Shown: positions 1-5,749 of the stretch, piece after piece
How positions within the stretch are numbered: position 1 is the first letter of the stretch
Layout of the letters: the number at the start of each line of letters is the position of its first letter
From: Candidatus Omnitrophota bacterium
GTDB lineage: Bacteria > Hinthialibacterota > Hinthialibacteria > Hinthialibacterales > JAKPRU01
Reading direction: 5' to 3'
Length of the DNA stretch: 5,749 nt
NCBI GenBank assembly: GCA_029557025.1
Contig: JAKPRU010001004.1
Location: forward strand, 1 to 5,749
Notes under the pieces: model-generated
Database searches by the model: none
What the model was told of the DNA's origin: nothing
Seen by the model: only the letters and a program-made list of their open reading frames with translations
Translations under genes and position numbers: made by a program

Positions 1-1471
1 CATACCGGCGGACCTCCCGCTCCAGGTCTGTCGCGCCCGGATTGCACCCCACGCCCAGGACGAACGACGTTTGACCGTTCAACGGCCGCCGAGCGAAATC
101 CAGCCCGTGATTTAATAGATTTGTGCAGGTAACCAGGCCGATAGAATCGAGATCGAACACGGCAGTCGAATCGGGATAGATCCCCATTTTCGGCGGATCG
201 CCGGTGATAAGCATCAGGTTCTTGAGTCCCAGGGCATTTGCGCTGATCAAATCCATTTGCAATGCGAGCAGGTTCCGATCCCGGCAGCAGACATGAATAA
301 TGGTTTCAATGGGGACCTCGCGCTTGACCAATGTCGCCAGCGCAGTCGGCGACATTCGTCCCGTTGCGCGCGGACCATCGGCGATATTCACGGCGTCGAT
401 TCCGTGCTCATAAAGGAATTTCGCGCCCTGAACTGCTTTTTCCGCCTCGATGCCTTTCGGGGGATCGAGTTCCACGGAAACCGCAAATTTCTTGCCGAGG
501 ATCTTCCCGAACGCCGTTCGTTCCTCCAGGGGAATGGCCGGCATGGATTGGTCCGTGTCCCTGGTCTGCAACATGGTGACGGAGACCGTCTTGCCAGGCT
601 GGACGGATCGAAGGAACGAGCGCATTTCCTTAATCATTCGGGGCGTGGTTCCGCAGCATCCGCCGACAATCGCCGCGCCCGTCTGCACGAATCGGCGCGT
701 GTACTCTGCCATGTATTCCGGCGAGGCGAGATACAGAGTCCGGCCCTCCACGCTTTTGGGCAGGCCCGCGTTCGGCATGGCCGACACTCTTAAATCGGTC
801 CCCGCTTCACCGATCACCAGCGGCAGGATTTCCAGCATTTCCGGCGGGCCACCGCCGCAGTTCAATCCCAGGAACTGTGATCCCCACCCCCGGACTCGTT
901 TCACCAGCTGCGCCGGCGAAACGCTTTGAGATTCATCGAATATGTGCAGGGAAACGGACGGAATAATGGGAATCTCATCGTTTGTCGATCGAACAGCGCG
1001 ATAAACTTGCTCCAACTGTTCCAGTGAGGTAAATGTCTCCAGAAGGATGAGATCAACCCCGTTTTCAATCAATGCGGAAGCTTGTTCCTGAACGGCATCC
1101 CGGATACCTTGTTCATCATTTTCACGATAGAATTTCTCCAGAATCGGCCCCATGCTTCCCGCGATATACACAGCATCCCCGGCGGCTTGTTTTGCCAGCT
1201 CCACACCACGCCGGTTGATCTCCACAGTTCGATCCGCAATGCCGAAGCCACGCAGGAGGATTCGATTGGCCCCGAATGTGTTGGTTGTGAGAATCTCCGC
1301 TCCCGCCTCAACATATTGCTCATGAATCCCAAGGATGGTTTCCGGCGAGGTCAGGTTTAACTCATCATACGAACGATTGACAAAGAAGCCCCGGGCGTAG
1401 AGTTCTGTCCCCATCGCTCCATCGGCCAGGAGGACCCGTTCCCGAAGGATTTCACGGAATGGCATTCTCAT
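1..1471 (-). CDS. Bifunctional homocysteine S-methyltransferase / 5,10-methylenetetrahydrofolate reductase (YitJ-type), C-terminus off the left edge
   Basis: Cytoplasmic enzyme of methionine and one-carbon metabolism. The N-terminal domain (about residues 8-285) should methylate homocysteine to methionine. The C-terminal domain (from about 320) should reduce 5,10-methylene-THF to 5-methyl-THF with a flavin. My translation of the minus strand is open from ATG 1471 to the window edge (490 codons). The transferase half shows DGAMGTE at 17-23, TNTFGAN, and the three zinc-ligand cysteines in GLNCGGG (C205) and GGCCGT (C272, C273). The reductase half shows VELDPPKG with the expected catalytic Glu at 334, DGPRAT at 365-370, CRDRN at 396-400, TGDPPK at 423-428 and GVGCNP ending at 478. 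Bacillus YitJ is about 612 residues, so roughly 120 residues are probably missing on the left. A second in-frame ATG lies at 1465. Neither start has a strong Shine-Dalgarno; GAGAG and GAG runs lie upstream. The gene is divergent from the glycan genes and no SAM-riboswitch signature is visible in front of it. Family assignment is very secure; the methyl donor of the first domain is not. Confidence 0.94.
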   Translation of the reverse strand, partial: MRMPFREILRERVLLADGAMGTELYARGFFVNRSYDELNLTSPETILGIHEQYVEAGAEILTTNTFGANRILLRGFGIADRTVEINRRGVELAKQAAGDAVYIAGSMGPILEKFYRENDEQGIRDAVQEQASALIENGVDLILLETFTSLEQLEQVYRAVRSTNDEIPIIPSVSLHIFDESQSVSPAQLVKRVRGWGSQFLGLNCGGGPPEMLEILPLVIGEAGTDLRVSAMPNAGLPKSVEGRTLYLASPEYMAEYTRRFVQTGAAIVGGCCGTTPRMIKEMRSFLRSVQPGKTVSVTMLQTRDTDQSMPAIPLEERTAFGKILGKKFAVSVELDPPKGIEAEKAVQGAKFLYEHGIDAVNIADGPRATGRMSPTALATLVKREVPIETIIHVCCRDRNLLALQMDLISANALGLKNLMLITGDPPKMGIYPDSTAVFDLDSIGLVTCTNLLNHGLDFARRPLNGQTSFVLGVGCNPGATDLEREVRRY

Positions 1472-1572
1472 GGTTATTCTCAATCTCTCTGTGAATCTGG
1501 AGTTGAACAGAGTATACCGACAGGGGAGAGGTGCAGAAGGGTTGAAAAGTGTCACCGAGTCCACTCTTTCTG

Positions 1573-1610
1573 TCCCCAGGCCATTGCACCGTCTTTACGG
1601 GCCATGGGGA
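1573..1610 (+). other. GC-rich bulged stem-loop in the divergent intergenic region
   Basis: Positions 1573-1581 pair with 1601-1610 to give nine base pairs, including CCCC against GGGG, with one bulged A at 1604. After a 7-nt bulge on the 5' side (1582-1588), CCGT (1589-1592) pairs with ACGG (1597-1600) around a CTTT loop. The element ends 45 bp before the ATG of the DUF4838 gene, so it would lie in that gene's leader if transcription starts upstream, or in promoter DNA otherwise. No T-tract follows on either strand, so it does not look like an intrinsic terminator. The pairing is directly visible; any regulatory role is inference. Confidence 0.4.
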
Positions 1611-1640
1611 GTGTGTTAGCGTTTGGGAAAACCTGATGAG

Positions 1641-1646
1641 AGAGGA
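1641..1646 (+). promoter_or_regulatory. Ribosome binding site deciding the DUF4838 start
   Basis: AGAGGA lies 9 nt before ATG 1656. It favours that ATG over the in-frame TTG at 1623, and translation from 1656 puts a signal peptide at the very N-terminus. The TTG start would place 11 mostly polar and charged residues in front of it. Confidence 0.65.
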
Positions 1647-1655
1647 CCTGGAATT

Positions 1656-4169
1656 ATGCGCACATTCCTTTTTGTTTCAATCGTCCTGGCCGCCTGTGGA
1701 ACGGCGGTCGGGCAGCAGAATCTTGATCTTGCCCAAATGCACAACTGGACCATTGTGGTGGCGAAAGACGCGATTCCCAGCGAGCAATATGCCGCCGAGG
1801 AGTTTCAAGGCCTGTTTCGCCAGGCAGCCGGTCTTGATCTGCCGATTCAGAATGCCGCGCCGAAAAGCACGGGCAACATTTTTATCGGCCCCGGAGCGGG
1901 GTTGGCCGCCAGTCCCGTGGCATTGCAGGTTGACGATCTGGGTGAAGAAGGTCTCCGCATCCGCATTCAGGCGGACAATATCGCTATCGCGGGCGGTCGC
2001 CCGCGTGGGACCCTCTATGGTGTCTATGAATTCATGGAGAAATATCTCGGTATTCGATTCCTGACCTTCGATCACACCTATATTCCACAAAAGACCTCGT
2101 GGAGCATCCCCTGCGAAGACTATCAGTATATCCCACCGTTTTCGTTTCGATGGAGCTACTACAAAGAGAACGCAGACCATCCCGAATTTGCCGCGAAGTT
2201 GCGTGTCAACACAACGACTACAGATGAAAAAATCGGCGGCATTACCCGGCAGAGCCTGATTAATCATTCGCTTTACCGCTTGCTCCCGGTGGAGCAATTC
2301 GGAAAAGATCATCCCGAGTATTTTGCGCTCGTGGATGGGAAACGAGTCCTGGAGATAGGCGGCGGCGGACCGGAGGTCTGTGTAACGAATCCGGAGGTGA
2401 TCGAAATCGTCGCTCAAAACGTAATTAAAGAACTCGATCAGAATCCCGGCCAGAAGAACATCAGCGTAAGCCAGAACGATAACGATGCCTACTGCCGCTG
2501 CGAGCGTTGCGAGGAAATCAACCGGCGGGAAGGCACGCCGATGGGATCTCACCTGGCCTTTGTGAACGCGGTTGCCGAACGGGTTGAGAAGAAATATCCC
2601 GATGTAAAAATCGGTACGCTGGCTTACTGGTACACACGCAAAGCGCCGAAAACGATCAAGCCTCGAAAGAATGTACAGATTCAATTGTGCAGTATCGAAT
2701 GTTGTACTCTTCATCCGATTAACGATCCCGACTGCTCGCGGAACCGCGAGTTCTGTAAAGATATGGAGGACTGGGGGAAAATCTGTGATGATATCTGGGT
2801 GTGGAATTACAACACAAATTTCCGTTGCTACGATCTCCCATTCCCCAATCTGCGCAGCATCGGCCCGAATGTGCAGTACTTCTTGCAGAATCATGTCAAA
2901 GGGCTGTTTATGCAGGCCAACGGGAACGGCAACACCGGGGAGATGTGCGACCTTCGCAACTACGTGATTTCTCGGTGCATCTGGGATCCCTCGCGGAACA
3001 GCTGGGACCTTGTACAGGAGTTCTGTCGATTACACTATGCGGACGCCGCCCAGCCGATCATGGATTATCTCACAATGCTGCATGATAACGCGGAGGCCTG
3101 CGGGATGCATCCGGGTTGCTTCCCCTCCACCGCAGAGGTCGGGCTGACCCCGGAAATCTCGCTGAAGTCGCTGGCGTATTTCGACCGGGCGCTCCACTCG
3201 ACGAAAGACAATGCGGTCCGCGCACGTGTGGAAAAAGCCTCAATTTGCGCCCACAAGGCCGTGCTGGAAACATGTGCGACATTAGAGTACAAGGACGGGG
3301 AATACATTGTGGGATTACCGAAGCCGCAGCGGCACGTGATAGACCGCTACATTGACCTCTGCAAACGCTACAACATGTCCATGGCCGCTGAGACCCGTCC
3401 CGCCGCCGACTACTTCAAGGAGATCACAGAGGCGGTCGGGCGAAGGTATGCCGCCCAGCGGATCGAGAATCCCGTCTGGCAGCTGACAATTATTCCCGAG
3501 GACAGCGGCAAAATAGTCGAAATGATCCACAAGCCATCCGGCAGGAACATGCTCGCCCCGAGAGAAGGTGGCGGACGTCTCGGCGACCCGTTCTGGATTG
3601 GAACCATTCGGGAAGTCCGATTGACCGGCGACGGCTGGAAATCCCCCGGACCGTTCCATGCGGTAGCCGATGCGAACGGGCTACAGCTCACCTGCGATTT
3701 TCCCGACGGCTCTGTTCTGGTTCGCCGGATCGGCTTCCGGGCCGATGAGCCGGAGAAAATCCGATTCGAGACCTTTGTGATTCAAGAAGGGGCGGAACCG
3801 CAGGGGTATCAATTCAAGCTGATTCCGCACTTCTGTACCTTCACCAGGAGCGAGGACAGCGCGGTCTTTACCGCTTATGTCAAGACCGACAAGTGGATGC
3901 CGTTCAATAAAGACTGGCAAGGAAATAAAGGGCCGTTGGAGGATTTGTTGCAGAAGGGAACGGGGGAATGCGCCCTGTTCAATCACGAGGCGAAGTGCGG
4001 GATCCTGTTGAAATACAGGCCGGAACAGTTCGTCAAAGCGGGTTTGTGGTGGGCGCCGCCCTGTCAGCAGGCGAACCTGGAATTGACTACGAAACCAGTC
4101 GAACTGAAAACGGGTCAAGTGCTCACATTCGGGTACTCGTGTGAGTATCTCGACAAGGCGCCCATGTGA
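1656..4169 (+). CDS. Secreted DUF4838-family glycoside-hydrolase-like protein
   Basis: Predicted extracytoplasmic carbohydrate-active protein of 837 residues. Residues 1-19 form a signal peptide: a short basic start, a hydrophobic core, then AVG before QQ. LAAC ending at C14 also fits a lipobox, so it may instead be a lipoprotein. Residues about 25-150 resemble the alpha/beta domain that precedes GH67- and GH20-like barrels, ending in GTLYGVYEFMEKYLGIRF (118-135). Residues about 190-460 carry DUF4838 hallmarks: HPEYFALVDGKR near 218, SVSQNDND (270-277) followed by CRCERC (C280, C282, C285), LCSIECC (345-350, with E348), IWVWNYNTN (380-388), and GLFMQANGNGNTGE leading to WDP near 440. A helical segment follows. 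Residues about 600-837 look like a beta-sandwich, possibly galactose-mutarotase-like (inference). DUF4838 belongs to the glycosidase TIM-barrel clan, and as I recall some members are GH163 endo-beta-N-acetylglucosaminidases. Activity and substrate here are unproven. It is unusually cysteine-rich (about 27 Cys). It is first in a same-strand group with an exported oxidoreductase. Confidence 0.88.
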   Translation: MRTFLFVSIVLAACGTAVGQQNLDLAQMHNWTIVVAKDAIPSEQYAAEEFQGLFRQAAGLDLPIQNAAPKSTGNIFIGPGAGLAASPVALQVDDLGEEGLRIRIQADNIAIAGGRPRGTLYGVYEFMEKYLGIRFLTFDHTYIPQKTSWSIPCEDYQYIPPFSFRWSYYKENADHPEFAAKLRVNTTTTDEKIGGITRQSLINHSLYRLLPVEQFGKDHPEYFALVDGKRVLEIGGGGPEVCVTNPEVIEIVAQNVIKELDQNPGQKNISVSQNDNDAYCRCERCEEINRREGTPMGSHLAFVNAVAERVEKKYPDVKIGTLAYWYTRKAPKTIKPRKNVQIQLCSIECCTLHPINDPDCSRNREFCKDMEDWGKICDDIWVWNYNTNFRCYDLPFPNLRSIGPNVQYFLQNHVKGLFMQANGNGNTGEMCDLRNYVISRCIWDPSRNSWDLVQEFCRLHYADAAQPIMDYLTMLHDNAEACGMHPGCFPSTAEVGLTPEISLKSLAYFDRALHSTKDNAVRARVEKASICAHKAVLETCATLEYKDGEYIVGLPKPQRHVIDRYIDLCKRYNMSMAAETRPAADYFKEITEAVGRRYAAQRIENPVWQLTIIPEDSGKIVEMIHKPSGRNMLAPREGGGRLGDPFWIGTIREVRLTGDGWKSPGPFHAVADANGLQLTCDFPDGSVLVRRIGFRADEPEKIRFETFVIQEGAEPQGYQFKLIPHFCTFTRSEDSAVFTAYVKTDKWMPFNKDWQGNKGPLEDLLQKGTGECALFNHEAKCGILLKYRPEQFVKAGLWWAPPCQQANLELTTKPVELKTGQVLTFGYSCEYLDKAPM

Positions 4170-4171
4170 TC

Positions 4172-4193
4172 CGGCAACGGCCCACGGTTGTCG
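4172..4193 (+). other. Small stem-loop just after the DUF4838 stop codon
   Basis: CGGCAAC (4172-4178) pairs with GTTGTCG (4187-4193): seven pairs including one G-T, around an 8-nt loop, starting 2 nt after the TGA. No T-run follows, so it is a poor intrinsic terminator. It could protect the 3' end of the upstream message or be chance. Confidence 0.22.
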
Positions 4194-4296
4194 CGCTCGT
4201 TGGGATTCGAGTAGCAATAGCTGAGCAGAACCGCAGGAATCCCGGATTGATGTTCTCAGTAAGGTAATGAAATCGCTACAGGTAGATGTTCCGTTT

Positions 4297-4316
4297 CGGG
4301 ACAGCCCGATACGGGC
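4297..4316 (+). other. Two overlapping, mutually exclusive hairpins upstream of the oxidoreductase gene
   Basis: CGGG (4297-4300) can pair with CCCG (4305-4308). Alternatively GCCCG (4304-4308) can pair with CGGGC (4312-4316) across an ATA loop. Both use the same CCCG, so only one can form at a time. The second stem ends 3 nt before the ribosome binding site at 4320. The stems are short, 4 and 5 bp, so a chance origin is quite possible. Confidence 0.25.
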
Positions 4317-4319
4317 GAT

Positions 4320-4325
4320 GGAGGA
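4320..4325 (+). promoter_or_regulatory. Ribosome binding site deciding the oxidoreductase start
   Basis: GGAGGA lies 5 nt before ATG 4331. An in-frame ATG at 4286 would add 15 residues ahead of the twin-arginine signal and lacks a comparable site. An ATG at 4326 overlaps the spacer in another frame and leads only to a short spurious frame. Confidence 0.75.
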
Positions 4326-4330
4326 ATGGA

Positions 4331-5608
4331 ATGCCGAACCGAATTACACGCCGAAGTTTTCTCAATCGGGCAGGGAAGGGAATGGCGGGCACGCTGGCGT
4401 TGGCCTGCCTTATACGGCCCTCACGACCACAGGCCGCGACTGCAGCGAACGACCGGATTACCCTTGGGTTTATCGGTCTCGGCGGCCAGGGCAGCTACCA
4501 TTTCCGCAAGTTCCTGGACAACTCGCAAGTACAGATTCTCGCCGTTTGCGATGTTTTCCAAGAACATCGCGAGAAGGCGCGGCTGAGAACGAATGAGAAG
4601 TACGGGAATCAGGATTGCGGCTCTTACAACGATTTCCGCGAGCTGCTGGACCGCGACGATATTGATGCGGTAGTCATTGCCACCCCGGATCACTGGCATA
4701 CGCGAATTGCTATTTCCGCCTGCGAGGCCGGGAAAGATATCTATTGCGAGAAGCCGTTGACTCTGACTATCGGCGAGGGCAAGGCGCTGGTGAAAGCGGT
4801 CCGCCGGTACAATCGTATTTTCCAGGTCGGAAGCCAGCAGCGTTCGGATTGGCGTTTCCGATTTACCTGCGAACTGGTCCGAAGCGGCAGGATCGGCAAG
4901 GTTCATACGGTAAAAGTCTTTTTGCCGAATGGTTCGGCCGGAGGCGAGGCACCCGACAGCGATCCGCCCGATGGCTTCGATTGGAATATGTATCTCGGTC
5001 CCGCGCCGTGGGTTCCCTATAACAAGGACCGGACGTTCTGGAATTTCCGCTGGTTTTTTGACTATTCCGGCGGGCAGATGACGGACTGGGGTGCACATCA
5101 TTTTGACATTGCCCAGTGGGGTCTCGGTACGGATCTCACAGGCCCCATTTCCGTTGAGGGGACCGGTACACTTCCGAGTGAGGGCCTTTTTGAGACGTAT
5201 ACCGACTTCAATGTGACTCTCCAATATGCGAATGGAGTTACGATGATCGCTATGAATCCCGAGCACGGAACTCGATTCGAGGGTACCGATGGGTGGGTAC
5301 ATGTGTGGCGCGGCGGCATGGACAGCGAACCGAAAGATCTAATGTATGAGATTCTGGGTCCGAAAGATGTTCATCTGTACGAAAGCAATGACCATCATGC
5401 CGATTGGTTGAACAGCGTTCGTTCCCGCAAACGTCCGATATGCGATGTGGAGATCGGGCATCGTTCGGTGTCTGTTGCGCATCTGAGTAATATCGCGCTG
5501 CGGCTTGGTCGCAAACTGCACTGGGACCCGGATCGGGAGGAGTTTGTAGATGATCCCGAAGCGAACCGCTGGCTAATCAAACCATATCGCGCGCCGTGGT
5601 ATCTGTGA
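4331..5608 (+). CDS. Tat-exported Gfo/Idh/MocA-family oxidoreductase
   Basis: Predicted NAD(P)-dependent oxidoreductase of 425 residues acting on a sugar or sugar derivative outside the cytoplasm. The N-terminus is a twin-arginine signal (ITRRSFL, followed by a weakly hydrophobic stretch and QAATA near 34-38), so the protein should be exported folded with its cofactor, as known for Zymomonas glucose-fructose oxidoreductase. The Rossmann domain starts near 43 with GLGGQG (49-54). CDVF and ATPDHWH follow, then the family EKP motif at 140-142 with the expected catalytic Lys141. The C-terminal domain has GGQMTDWGAHHFDIAQWG with D252, H256, H257 and D259 as candidate active-site residues, and ends in the PYRAPWYL tail seen in planctomycete-like homologues. 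Length is normal and there is no sign of disruption. The gene lies 161 bp after the DUF4838 gene and 20 bp before the next, so co-transcription with the latter is likely. The fold also includes GH109 NAD-dependent glycosidases, so hydrolysis rather than net oxidation is an alternative. Substrate unknown. Confidence 0.93.
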   Translation: MPNRITRRSFLNRAGKGMAGTLALACLIRPSRPQAATAANDRITLGFIGLGGQGSYHFRKFLDNSQVQILAVCDVFQEHREKARLRTNEKYGNQDCGSYNDFRELLDRDDIDAVVIATPDHWHTRIAISACEAGKDIYCEKPLTLTIGEGKALVKAVRRYNRIFQVGSQQRSDWRFRFTCELVRSGRIGKVHTVKVFLPNGSAGGEAPDSDPPDGFDWNMYLGPAPWVPYNKDRTFWNFRWFFDYSGGQMTDWGAHHFDIAQWGLGTDLTGPISVEGTGTLPSEGLFETYTDFNVTLQYANGVTMIAMNPEHGTRFEGTDGWVHVWRGGMDSEPKDLMYEILGPKDVHLYESNDHHADWLNSVRSRKRPICDVEIGHRSVSVAHLSNIALRLGRKLHWDPDREEFVDDPEANRWLIKPYRAPWYL

Positions 5609-5614
5609 GCTATG

Positions 5615-5620
5615 AAGGAG
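5615..5620 (+). promoter_or_regulatory. Strong ribosome binding site for the 3'-truncated downstream gene
   Basis: AAGGAG lies 8 nt before ATG 5629, close to the ideal spacing, and falls in the 20-bp gap after the oxidoreductase stop. It supports the reality of the short open frame that follows and translation from a shared message. Confidence 0.8.
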
Positions 5621-5628
5621 ACAAAACA

Positions 5629-5749
5629 ATGACCAAATGGCGATATATTTCAATTCTCGCTCTCAGCGTGTTCCTGTACTGCTGTGCTACGGCTCCGGTA
5701 CAGGAAGTGAAATCTCAGGCGTTAGTCGAGCAGCTCGCGTCGGAATTCG
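5629..5749 (+). CDS. N-terminus of an exported protein of unknown function, cut by the right edge
   Basis: Forty complete codons from ATG 5629 stay open to the window end. The translation begins MTKWRYISILALSVFLYC, a basic start followed by a hydrophobic core, then CATAP and a more polar stretch with VEQLASEF. This is a Sec-type export signal. The type is unclear: the two cysteines at 18 and 19 lack a standard lipobox because Tyr and Cys occupy the positions before them, and cleavage after ATA would put Pro at +1. The strong ribosome binding site and 20-bp distance place it in the same operon as the oxidoreductase. Too little mature sequence is present to name a family; I considered a DUF1080 or HEAT-repeat protein, both common next to such oxidoreductases, but see no diagnostic motif. 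Confidence 0.78.
   Translation, partial: MTKWRYISILALSVFLYCCATAPVQEVKSQALVEQLASEF

Noticed and set aside
257..929. Plus-strand open frames of 82-178 codons at the left end
   Set aside because: The opposite strand encodes a continuous, motif-rich methyltransferase/MTHFR, and these frames are Arg/His-rich with no domain features.
1511..1516. Minus-strand TATACT as a -10 box for the methyltransferase/MTHFR gene
   Set aside because: The hexamer fits, and it lies about 40 bp from the start codon, but no acceptable -35 element sits 16-18 bp upstream. Too weak to annotate as a promoter.
1633..1646. CTGATGAG resembling a hammerhead ribozyme core
   Set aside because: No properly placed GAAA follows a stem II, and the segment is explained by the ribosome binding site of the DUF4838 gene.
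1472..1655. Possible SAM riboswitch in front of the methyltransferase/MTHFR gene, as known for Bacillus yitJ
   Set aside because: The minus-strand leader lacks the conserved SAM-I segments, such as the GGCAACC-like stretch, and the available leader is short.
1677..2894. A 405-codon open frame on the minus strand inside the DUF4838 gene
   Set aside because: It lies wholly antisense to a gene with clear family motifs, shows no recognisable domain itself, and has no ribosome binding site worth noting. It is explained by the codon bias of the real gene.
4170..4200. Intrinsic terminator after the DUF4838 gene
   Set aside because: The stem-loop is weak, with an 8-nt loop and a G-T pair, and no T-tract follows.
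4421..5302. A 293-codon open frame on the minus strand inside the oxidoreductase gene
   Set aside because: It is antisense to strongly conserved Rossmann and EKP motifs and has no plausible domain; a shadow frame.
5743..5748. GAATTC at the right edge, possibly a cloning junction
   Set aside because: Another GAATTC occurs inside the DUF4838 gene and the reading frame stays open across the edge, so this is most likely chance.

Overview
This window looks like chromosomal DNA from a Gram-negative environmental bacterium, most likely of the Planctomycetota/Verrucomicrobiota/Lentisphaerota group or a neighbouring glycan-degrading candidate phylum. The pointers are a secreted DUF4838 protein next to a Tat-exported Gfo/Idh/MocA oxidoreductase, the form of the C-terminal oxidoreductase motifs, and moderate GC content. 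This placement is inference from gene content; no rRNA or other taxonomic marker is present.

Layout. Positions 1-1471 (minus strand) hold the first 490 residues of a fused homocysteine S-methyltransferase / methylenetetrahydrofolate reductase of the YitJ type. Its C-terminus runs off the left edge. A 184-bp divergent intergenic region (1472-1655) contains a GC-rich bulged hairpin. Three plus-strand genes follow: a secreted 837-residue DUF4838 glycoside-hydrolase-like protein (1656-4169); a 161-bp gap with small stem-loops; a 425-residue Tat-dependent Gfo/Idh/MocA oxidoreductase (4331-5608); and, 20 bp later, the first 40 codons of an exported protein of unknown function (from 5629), cut by the right edge.

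How the genes may work together. The three plus-strand genes all encode N-terminal export signals and look like the start of an extracytoplasmic carbohydrate-processing cluster. The DUF4838 protein is a candidate glycosidase, and the Gfo/Idh/MocA protein is a candidate sugar oxidoreductase or NAD-dependent glycosidase. The substrate cannot be read from the sequence. The divergent methionine/folate gene is probably functionally separate. No mobile elements, CRISPR arrays, tRNAs or rRNAs were seen. The window is mostly ordinary in kind. Its less routine aspects are the cysteine-rich secreted DUF4838 protein with an apparent mutarotase-like C-terminal domain, the export of an NAD-type oxidoreductase beside it, and structured leaders.
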